The translations under genes and the position numbers were made by a program. Below the pieces are notes generated by a model. That model ran no database searches, was not told the origin of the DNA, and worked only from the letters and a program-made list of their open reading frames with translations. From contig JAGCJD010000290.1 in the NCBI GenBank assembly GCA_017648425.1, positions 1-13,836 of the forward strand: a DNA stretch of 13,836 nucleotides. Reading direction: 5' to 3'. Within the stretch, counting starts at the first letter, position 1; every line of letters starts with the position of its first letter. This document shows, piece by piece, positions 1 to 6,014 of this stretch. Origin of the DNA: Clostridia bacterium. GTDB taxonomy: Bacteria > Bacillota > Clostridia > Oscillospirales > CAG-272.

Positions 1-1
1 A

Positions 2-247
2 GTATTAAAACAGGTAATAAAGAGGATAATTCCTCCCATGTCAAATGAAATAATAACGCTTGTTAAGGATACTGCTCTTGCGCGTGTTATTGCTGTTGTT
101 GAGATACTTAAACTCGCTGAGCAGCTAGCAAGCCGCGCGCTTCTTTGGCCGCTGTTCTATACAGGCGCATTTTATCTGCTGTTTGTCGGTGCGCTTACGC
201 TTTTGTTCAATTATTTTGAAAAGAAGCTCAGCTATTTTAAGGCGTAA
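2..247 (+). CDS. Polar amino acid ABC transporter permease, C-terminal fragment (5' end outside window)
   Basis: This is the last 81 residues of an inner-membrane permease of the HisM/GlnP type, which forms the transmembrane channel of a polar amino acid importer. The frame is open from the window edge. The visible part begins VLKQVIKRIIPPMSNEIITL, which matches the cytoplasmic coupling loop of this family (typically ...LPPLGNEFITLLKDTSL) that docks on the ATPase. A final hydrophobic helix follows (about residues 52-70, ALLWPLFYTGAFYLLFVGAL), then a short basic tail. The ATG at 38 is internal to the family alignment and is not the true start. The ATPase gene starts 11 bases after the stop, so the two are co-transcribed. 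The substrate cannot be told from this fragment, and the solute-binding protein is not in view. Confidence 0.88.
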   Translation, partial: VLKQVIKRIIPPMSNEIITLVKDTALARVIAVVEILKLAEQLASRALLWPLFYTGAFYLLFVGALTLLFNYFEKKLSYFKA

Positions 248-258
248 AGGAGAAGGTC

Positions 259-1047
259 ATGTCATTACTTACTGTTTCTGATATAAGAAAAAATTTCGGC
301 AAGACCGAGGTTCTCAAAGGAATAGATTTTTCTCTTGAAAAAGGAAAGGTACTTTCTATAATTGGATCTTCTGGAAGTGGAAAGACTACCCTGCTCCGCT
401 GCCTTAATTTTCTTGAAGTACCTGACAGCGGTACTATTGCTATTAATGATAAAGTAATTTTTGATGCTTCAAAAAACAAAAAATCACGCGAAAGCGAGAT
501 CAGAAGCAACAGATTACATTTTGGTCTGGTCTTTCAATCATTTAATCTTTTTCCGCAATATAATGTTCTTGACAATATAACACTTGCTCCGCTTATGCGA
601 CTTAAAGAGCAAAAGCTTACGGTTGAGGAAAAAAAGCACGCAGTTGAGCAAATAACTTCAAACGCATATGAGCTTTTGGAAAAGGTGGGACTTACCGAAA
701 AGGCTAAATCATATCCGTGCGAACTTTCTGGTGGTCAGCAACAACGCGTTGCAATTGCTCGTGCACTTGCGCTTTCCCCCGATGTTCTTTGCTTTGACGA
801 GCCTACATCTGCGCTAGATCCTGAACTTACTGGTGAGGTTTTGCGTGTAATAAAGGAGCTTAAATCCACCGACTGCACCATGATAGTTGTAACTCACGAA
901 ATGGAATTTGCAAAAAATATTTCTGATCATGTTATTTTCATGGCAAACGGAATTATTGAGGAGGAAGGCACTCCCGAGGAATTGTTTGATAATCCCAAAT
1001 CGCCTCTTACTCAGGCATTTTTGAGAAAATCGGATGAATTGTTTTAA
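259..1047 (+). CDS. Polar amino acid ABC transporter ATP-binding protein (GlnQ/HisP type)
   Basis: This 262-residue cytoplasmic ATPase powers the importer whose permease lies just upstream. All ABC motifs are present in order: Walker A GSSGSGKT (residues 36-43), Q-loop VFQ with Gln93, signature LSGGQ (156-160), Walker B VLCFDE (176-181) followed by the D-loop SALD, and the switch His213 in VTHEM. The phrases RCLNFLE, QSFNLFPQYNVLDN and FLRKSDELF are typical of the polar amino acid subfamily. Length is slightly above the usual 240-250 because of an insertion at about residues 69-85 (SKNKKSRESEIRSNR). The ATG at 259 has an AGGAGAAGG-like Shine-Dalgarno sequence 4-10 bases upstream. The gene ends at a strong hairpin terminator. 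ATPase function is secure. The exact amino acid (glutamine, cystine, arginine and so on) is not. Confidence 0.95.
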   Translation: MSLLTVSDIRKNFGKTEVLKGIDFSLEKGKVLSIIGSSGSGKTTLLRCLNFLEVPDSGTIAINDKVIFDASKNKKSRESEIRSNRLHFGLVFQSFNLFPQYNVLDNITLAPLMRLKEQKLTVEEKKHAVEQITSNAYELLEKVGLTEKAKSYPCELSGGQQQRVAIARALALSPDVLCFDEPTSALDPELTGEVLRVIKELKSTDCTMIVVTHEMEFAKNISDHVIFMANGIIEEEGTPEELFDNPKSPLTQAFLRKSDELF

Positions 1048-1052
1048 AATAT

Positions 1053-1085
1053 AAAAAAGGCTTCCTACCAGAGGAAGCCTTTTTT
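1053..1085. terminator. Bidirectional intrinsic terminator
   Basis: A perfect 14-bp stem (1053-1066 with 1072-1085) has a 5-base loop ACCAG. Its core is AAGGCTTCCT/AGGAAGCCTT, flanked by six A on the left and six T on the right. It sits between two convergent genes, the ABC ATPase (plus) and the Cys-rich gene (minus), and can end transcription from both sides. Confidence 0.93.
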
Positions 1086-1093
1086 ATTAAAAT

Positions 1094-1933
1094 TTAGTTT
1101 CCACAACCGCATTTTCCATGCTTATCGTTGTGAGTAGGTATAAAATCAGGCGGACAGAATTCGGAGGTAGGAAATGCCATAGAACGGAATACCGAGCAAG
1201 GATCGTCCTCCTCATTTGAAATGCAGATCTTATCGGGAACGCAGTATTCACTTGCGTTTATGAGATATTGTGCAGGTCTTACTATTCTCACTACCGAGAA
1301 AACACCCAACGAAACAGTTAAAAACTTTCCATTACTGTCATTCAACTGTTCGCCAAGTCCACCTGCAATTCCTCTCGGTATATCGCCACAACAGCAGCAA
1401 CAGCAGTTGCAAATATCATCAGGCTCCCTTACCTTTGCGTTAAGAATTATAGGATCAACAGCTTCTACAATTGCAACAGGAACATTTTTCATATATTCGC
1501 AAGGTTCAGGGACCTTGCAAAAATCCGAGCAATCTCCACTGCTCTTGAAAATGCTTACATTGCTTTCACTTCCATAAAGAATAACCTTTTTATCAAGAAC
1601 GGCAATACCTTCAAATTCCTGAGATCTTCCTCCACACATACACGCTTCAAGGCATATTTTTACATAGAACTTGATATTTACCGTGTAAAATCCACGATTA
1701 AATTTTATTGGGTCAATGCAAATTTGTGTCCAGCATATGTGAGCGCTTTTAGCGCGAATATTTGTGGTATGCTCAAGGATCTCGTTGCCAAATCCCGTCA
1801 ACAATACCTTTACATCCTCAAAGCAATCTCTGTCACGACAAGAGTCCAGAACGCGATTGGTATCAATACAGACAGTTTCATTCTTGGTTATATTTTTGTC
1901 TGTATTCCCACAGGGAAATCTGTTTTCAGACAT
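1094..1933 (-). CDS. Cys-rich conserved protein of unknown function with a hexa-cysteine run
   Basis: This is a 279-residue protein with 25 cysteines (about 9%), including an uninterrupted CCCCCC at residues 177-182 (context ICNCCCCCCGDIP) and a CGCGN C-terminus. There is no signal peptide or membrane segment. Recognisable stretches are RVLDSCRDRDCFEDVKVLLT (27-46), FNRGFYTVNIKFYVK (78-92), EGIAVLDKKVILYGSESNVS (108-127) and PCSVFRSMAFPTSEFCPPDF near the end. From memory, clostridial genomes carry hypothetical proteins with the same order of motifs and a Cys cluster in the same place. I know of no assigned function. Metal binding or disulfide cross-linking, as in spore coat proteins, is possible but unproven. 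The ATG at 1933 is preceded by AGGAGGA with 7-base spacing. The gene is monocistronic, with a good promoter candidate upstream and a terminator just after the stop. Confidence 0.85.
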   Translation of the reverse strand: MSENRFPCGNTDKNITKNETVCIDTNRVLDSCRDRDCFEDVKVLLTGFGNEILEHTTNIRAKSAHICWTQICIDPIKFNRGFYTVNIKFYVKICLEACMCGGRSQEFEGIAVLDKKVILYGSESNVSIFKSSGDCSDFCKVPEPCEYMKNVPVAIVEAVDPIILNAKVREPDDICNCCCCCCGDIPRGIAGGLGEQLNDSNGKFLTVSLGVFSVVRIVRPAQYLINASEYCVPDKICISNEEDDPCSVFRSMAFPTSEFCPPDFIPTHNDKHGKCGCGN

Positions 1934-1982
1934 ATTGTTTTCCTCCTAAATATGATTATCGAGCAATAGCTCTTTCCATAAC

Positions 1983-2011
1983 ATTTTATGCATGACATTA
2001 AATTTTGACAA
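1983..2011 (-). promoter_or_regulatory. Promoter candidate for the Cys-rich gene
   Basis: On the minus strand, TTGTCA (2011-2006) and TAAAAT (1988-1983) are separated by exactly 17 bases. Each matches the sigma-A consensus at 5 of 6 positions. The start codon lies about 50 bases downstream. The -10 region also reads CATAAAAT, which is close to the CATACAnT type used by sporulation sigma factor SigE, so a sporulation promoter is an alternative reading. Confidence 0.5.
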
Positions 2012-2027
2012 TTGATAACCGAGTGTA

Positions 2028-2058
2028 TTTTTGATAAAAATTTAAATTTTTTCAAAAA
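2028..2058. repeat. Long A/T inverted repeat between divergent promoters
   Basis: The perfect 16-bp palindrome AAAAATTTAAATTTTT (2036-2051) is extended outward by TTTTTGA (2028-2034) and its complement TCAAAAA (2052-2058), with one unpaired T at 2035. It lies between the -35 boxes of the two divergent promoter candidates (2006-2011 and 2083-2088). It could be an UP-element-like tract, a regulator site, or just AT-rich spacer. No function is shown. Confidence 0.45.
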
Positions 2059-2082
2059 CAAAAAAATATTTGTAATAAGGAC

Positions 2083-2111
2083 TTGAAAAAATACGAAAAA
2101 TGTATTAAAAT
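2083..2111 (+). promoter_or_regulatory. Promoter candidate for the DUF1846-family gene
   Basis: TTGAAA (2083-2088) and TAAAAT (2106-2111) are separated by exactly 17 bases. Each matches the sigma-A consensus at 5 of 6 positions. Transcription would start near 2118, giving a leader of about 33 bases that contains the GAGGG Shine-Dalgarno sequence. Confidence 0.6.
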
Positions 2112-2150
2112 ATAAGAGTATTTATTTAATTATATTACTGCGAGGGATTT

Positions 2151-3638
2151 ATGTATAATAAAGGGTTTGATAACGATAAATATATTGAGCTTCAATCAAA
2201 GAAAATTCTCGAAAGAATTTCAAGCTTTGGTGGAAAGCTTTATCTTGAATTCGGTGGAAAGCTGTTTGATGATTATCATGCGGCCAGAGTTTTGCCCGGA
2301 TTTTGTCCTGACAGTAAAATAAAAATGCTTATCAATATGAAAGAAAATGCCGAAATGATCATTGTAGTTTCTGCTACATCAATCGAACAGAACAAGGTTC
2401 GTAGCGATCTTGGCATAACCTATGATATGGATACGCTTCGCCTTATAGATGCCTTTACAGAGGCGGGAATTTATGTTGGAGGCGTTGTTATTACACAGTA
2501 TTCAAATCAGCCCGCGGCCGATGCCTTTATAAAGCGCCTTGAAAATTTGGGAGTAAAGGTCTATAAGCATTATCCTATTGAGGGTTATCCAACAAATGTT
2601 CGAAAGATCGTCAGTGATAACGGATATGGAAAGAATGAGTATATAGAAACCAAAAAGCCTCTTGTTGTAATAACTGCTCCTGGTCCCGGAAGCGGAAAAA
2701 TGGCAACATGTCTTTCACAGCTTTATCACGACCATAAGCGCGGTATAAAGGCAGGATATGCAAAATTTGAAACCTTCCCTATTTGGAACTTGCCCCTCCA
2801 ACATCCTGTAAACATGGCATATGAGGCGGCAACAGTTGACCTTAATGATGTAAACATGATAGATCCTTATCATTTGGAGGCTACCGGAATTACAGCAGTA
2901 AACTACAACAGAGATATTGAAATATTCCCTGTTCTTCAAGCAATGTTCAAGCAAATATACGGAGAATGCACCTATAAGTCCCCCACGGATATGGGTGTAA
3001 ATATGGCAGGATACTGTATAGTTGATGATGAAGCTGTTTGCAACGCTTCAAAAATGGAGATAGTCAGAAGATATTACGATACGCTTTGCCGTAAACTCAA
3101 TGGAACTGCTGATGCTGATGAGGTATACAAGAGCGAACTCATAATGAGCAAGGTAGGAATAGATACCTCTTACAGACGCGTTGTTAAGGCGGCTCTTGAT
3201 AAGGCAGAGGCTACGGGAGGACCTGCCGCTGCTATTGAGTTGGGTGACGGCACGATAGTAACAGGAAAGACCTCTAAGCTTATGGGCGCATCAGCGGCAG
3301 CACTTTTGAATGCTCTAAAAAAGCTTGGTGGAATAGACGATTCACTGCTGCTGCTCCCCGCTGTTCTTATGGAACCGTTGCAAAAGCTCAAGGTTGAAAA
3401 CCTTGGAAACTCAAATCCCAGACTGCATTCCGATGAGGTCTTGATCGCCCTTGCTATTTCCGCAACGACCAACCCCGTGGCAGCTATGGCTATGGAGCAG
3501 TTACCCAAGCTCAGGGGCTGTCAAGCTCATGTAAGCGTAATGCTCTCCAATATAGATATTACGATATACAAAAAGCTTGGTATTGATCTTACCAGCGAAT
3601 CGATTCATGCAACAAAAAAGCTTTATCACAAGCAATAA
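2151..3638 (+). CDS. DUF1846 family protein
   Basis: This 495-residue protein is recognisable as the DUF1846 family, found in many Firmicutes and other gut bacteria. Matching stretches include GFDNDKYIELQSKKILERI at the N-terminus, LYLEFGGKLFDDYHAARVLP (30-49), APGPGSGKMATCLSQLYHD (176-194), KFETFPIWNLPLQHPVNMAY (205-224) and DPYHLEATG. Structures exist for family members, but I know of no established biochemical role. The GPGSGK segment (178-183) resembles a P-loop but lacks the Gx4GK[ST] spacing and has Met after the Lys, so NTP binding cannot be claimed. The protein has no signal peptide or membrane helix and is probably cytoplasmic. Start: ATG with GAGGG about 5 bases upstream. It has its own promoter candidate, is followed at once by a two-way terminator, and appears to be a single-gene unit. 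Confidence 0.9.
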   Translation: MYNKGFDNDKYIELQSKKILERISSFGGKLYLEFGGKLFDDYHAARVLPGFCPDSKIKMLINMKENAEMIIVVSATSIEQNKVRSDLGITYDMDTLRLIDAFTEAGIYVGGVVITQYSNQPAADAFIKRLENLGVKVYKHYPIEGYPTNVRKIVSDNGYGKNEYIETKKPLVVITAPGPGSGKMATCLSQLYHDHKRGIKAGYAKFETFPIWNLPLQHPVNMAYEAATVDLNDVNMIDPYHLEATGITAVNYNRDIEIFPVLQAMFKQIYGECTYKSPTDMGVNMAGYCIVDDEAVCNASKMEIVRRYYDTLCRKLNGTADADEVYKSELIMSKVGIDTSYRRVVKAALDKAEATGGPAAAIELGDGTIVTGKTSKLMGASAAALLNALKKLGGIDDSLLLLPAVLMEPLQKLKVENLGNSNPRLHSDEVLIALAISATTNPVAAMAMEQLPKLRGCQAHVSVMLSNIDITIYKKLGIDLTSESIHATKKLYHKQ

Positions 3639-3675
3639 AAAAGATAACGAGTGCATTGCACTCGTTATCTTTTTT
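3639..3675. terminator. Bidirectional intrinsic terminator
   Basis: The stem GATAACGAGTGC (3643-3654) pairs with GCACTCGTTATC (3658-3669) around a 3-base loop. It is flanked by A-rich sequence on the left and TTTTTT (3670-3675) on the right. It lies between the convergent DUF1846 gene and deoC, starting directly after the TAA of the former. Confidence 0.94.
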
Positions 3676-3677
3676 AT

Positions 3678-4343
3678 TTAATAAATTTCAGCGGGCTTGT
3701 TTTTTAATATTGATACAAGTCTTGATGTGCCAAGTCTGTCTGCACCCAAGGAAATAAAGTGCTCTGCGTCTTCAAAGCTCTTTATGCCGCCAGCCGCTTT
3801 TATCTTTACATTCTTCCCTACGCATTTTGAAAATAATTCTATATCGTCAAATGTTGCTCCGCCACCTGCAAATCCAGTGGAGGTCTTGATATAATCAGCT
3901 CCCGAAAGAGTAACTATCTCGCACATTTTTGATTTTTCTTCAAGCGTTAAAAGGCAAGTTTCTATAATTACTTTTAGTATCTTATTCTGACACACGACTT
4001 TGATTTGCTTGATTTCGTCAAGAACCTTATCAAATCTGCCGCTTTTTACATCACCGATATTAATTACCATATCAATCTCGTCAGCGCCGTCAGCAATAGC
4101 CTTGGCTGTTTCTGCTACCTTAATATCCATTGTGTTGTATCCATTAGGAAATCCAATCACAGTACAAACTGCAATTTTTCCATTAAGGTATTTTTTACAA
4201 AAGCCAACAAATGAAGGTGGAACACAGACTGATGATGTTTTAAACTCAATCGCTTCATCGCACAGTTGCTTTATCTCTGCTTCGGTTGCTGTTTGAGAGA
4301 GCAAAGTATGATCCACCTTTGACATTATAAGATCAACATTCAT
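3678..4343 (-). CDS. deoC: Deoxyribose-phosphate aldolase
   Basis: This cytoplasmic class I aldolase splits 2-deoxy-D-ribose 5-phosphate into glyceraldehyde 3-phosphate and acetaldehyde, the last step of deoxynucleoside catabolism. The 221 residues match the usual 215-225. Family motifs: KVDHTLL (9-15), VCVPPSFV (39-46), TVIGFPNG (61-68), DEIDMVINIG (88-97, catalytic Asp91), YIKTSTGF with Schiff-base Lys153, and IKAAGGI with Lys182. I chose the ATG at 4343, whose upstream GGGTGAG can act as a ribosome binding site. A TTG twelve bases earlier (4355) would add MGEK and abuts the previous stop, so it is less likely. It is the last gene of a minus-strand block, 12 bases after the membrane protein gene. 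No other deo genes are nearby, which is unusual for this enzyme. Confidence 0.96.
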   Translation of the reverse strand: MNVDLIMSKVDHTLLSQTATEAEIKQLCDEAIEFKTSSVCVPPSFVGFCKKYLNGKIAVCTVIGFPNGYNTMDIKVAETAKAIADGADEIDMVINIGDVKSGRFDKVLDEIKQIKVVCQNKILKVIIETCLLTLEEKSKMCEIVTLSGADYIKTSTGFAGGGATFDDIELFSKCVGKNVKIKAAGGIKSFEDAEHFISLGADRLGTSRLVSILKNKPAEIY

Positions 4344-4355
4344 TTTCTCACCCAA

Positions 4356-5996
4356 TTATTCAGCTATTGACCAGCTTATGATCAATTTGATTTTATTGTT
4401 TATATCTGTGTCAACAAATTTGATGTTAATCTTATCTCCAGCTGTAACGAGCATAAGCGCTTCATCCTCGGCGAGAGATCTCTTATAAAGATTACCATCA
4501 TCACCATTGATATAAACAACAGTTTCTCCGTTAAGCGTTGCCATTCTTACATCAGTAACGGTTACTGAGGCTTCCTGTGTGTTGTCGGGAACAGTAGGCT
4601 CGGGCTGTTCATCGGAAATTATGCCCTCATTCTTTAAGAGCTCCATATATTTTTGTTTTGCCTCTACCTGTGTAGTTCCGGTGGCAACAATGCTGTAATT
4701 TTCAACATTTACAAGCGCATAGAGTTTTACTAATCCTGCGTTATCTTTAAGAACCATTATATAGGTTGCTTCACCAGCCGCATTAATGAGCGACGGGAAC
4801 GATGCCACATATCCCTTCTCCTGAACCTCACCTTGCGCCGCCTGCATTGCAGAATACTCCTCAGCGCCTATAACGGGATAGAATTTATACTCTCCTGTTC
4901 TTGCGTTGCTTATAATAAATCCAATATTACTTTCATCACTGCTTACAGATGTAACACCTGTAAAGAACCAAACATCGTCATCAATAACAATATAACCGAA
5001 ATCATCGGTAGTTACTTTACAATCCTTGTTTCCGATAATGCTGTTCCAATATCCGTTTTTCAATGTTCCGTACCAATCGTACTTCTGTGAAGCAAGAGCT
5101 CCCGTAAAGACATTATCTACCCAAGAAGGAACATTTTCAAGTGAATAGAGTTCATGTGAACCATCACACGGATTGAATACGACAACTTCATAAACATCCA
5201 TAGCACCGAAAATTCCTACCTTAGGCCTCATACAAGAAACTATATAATAGGGATTTCCCTCATCGTCTATTTCAAAAGAATAATTACCAAATATTTTTGT
5301 CGGATAAGAAAATCTCAGTTTTCTGTGTAGATCCTCGTCAAAATATGCGCTGTCCACATATTTCATTGGCTCTTTCAATTCTATATATTGCGCAGAGCTA
5401 TTTACAGGATCTACCATTACCATACCAGGTATACCCTGCGAACGATTATTAAACCATTTAAAGAAATCCACATATTCGAGGTTAGCAACCTTTTGAGGTG
5501 TTCCCTGATAATTTATCTGTGAATATGAAGCGCCTACCTGATATTGTGAAACGACATCGGACAAAGCGCCGAGAGTTCTATCGCCTATTTTTGTGGCAGA
5601 ATCAGTATCCATAAGAGCAATGTTTGTTACAAGGCCTGTTTCCGGCATATCCTCTTCAAATACAGCCTCTTCAACAGTAATTATATTTGAATATTTCTCA
5701 GCATTCAAAAAGGTAGAAGAAAGGATACCGCCCAATATCAATACAACTACGGGAATAGCAACTACGACAATGAGTATTTTTAAGGATTTAATTCCCTTAA
5801 ATGTGTTTTTTAAACCGACAGACTTAGTAAATCCGAGAAGCAAATAAGCTAAGCCATAGACTACTGTCATAAAAATTAATGACAACCAGAATTCCTCGCT
5901 ATGAAAATTTATAGCGGGTACATAAACATAAAAGCCAATTGCGGCAACAACAAGCGTTATCAACGCGGCAATAGCAATTCTAGTGATTTTTTTCAT
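4356..5996 (-). CDS. Conserved membrane-anchored protein of unknown function (three N-terminal helices)
   Basis: This 546-residue protein has three hydrophobic segments at the N-terminus (about 5-26, 36-56 and 73-96), then about 450 soluble residues. From the positive charges (MKKITR at the start, K/R-rich 58-74), the large domain is predicted to lie outside the membrane. Recognisable stretches include VGASYSQINYQGTPQ, KWFNNRSQGIPGMVMVDPVN, LRFSYPTKIFGNYSFEID, VPSWVDNVF and DDVWFFTGVTSVSSDESNIG. I recall similar full-length proteins in other Clostridia, all without a solid function. A low-complexity DEQPEPTVPDNT linker (about 465-476) precedes a short beta-rich C-terminal module of about 70 residues. 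Start: ATG at 5996 with AGGAG 8 bases upstream. It lies 18 bases after topB and 12 before deoC, so it is co-transcribed with both. Confidence 0.82.
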   Translation of the reverse strand: MKKITRIAIAALITLVVAAIGFYVYVPAINFHSEEFWLSLIFMTVVYGLAYLLLGFTKSVGLKNTFKGIKSLKILIVVVAIPVVVLILGGILSSTFLNAEKYSNIITVEEAVFEEDMPETGLVTNIALMDTDSATKIGDRTLGALSDVVSQYQVGASYSQINYQGTPQKVANLEYVDFFKWFNNRSQGIPGMVMVDPVNSSAQYIELKEPMKYVDSAYFDEDLHRKLRFSYPTKIFGNYSFEIDDEGNPYYIVSCMRPKVGIFGAMDVYEVVVFNPCDGSHELYSLENVPSWVDNVFTGALASQKYDWYGTLKNGYWNSIIGNKDCKVTTDDFGYIVIDDDVWFFTGVTSVSSDESNIGFIISNARTGEYKFYPVIGAEEYSAMQAAQGEVQEKGYVASFPSLINAAGEATYIMVLKDNAGLVKLYALVNVENYSIVATGTTQVEAKQKYMELLKNEGIISDEQPEPTVPDNTQEASVTVTDVRMATLNGETVVYINGDDGNLYKRSLAEDEALMLVTAGDKINIKFVDTDINNKIKLIISWSIAE

Positions 5997-6014
5997 ACAA
6001 ATTCTCCTTATATT

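Noticed and set aside
176..194. Walker A motif in the DUF1846 protein (residue numbers 176-194 of the gene at 2151-3638)
   Set aside because: APGPGSGKM lacks the Gx4GK[ST] spacing and the Ser/Thr after Lys, so nucleotide binding is not supported by the sequence alone.
1381..1410. CAGCAA-like microsatellite repeat
   Set aside because: It is fully explained as the codons for the six-cysteine run of the minus-strand gene; no tandem array extends beyond it.
1221..1577. Plus-strand open frame antisense to the Cys-rich gene
   Set aside because: It is Pro/Ser/Gln-rich with no ribosome binding site and no recognisable motif. The minus-strand frame has a strong start, promoter and terminator.
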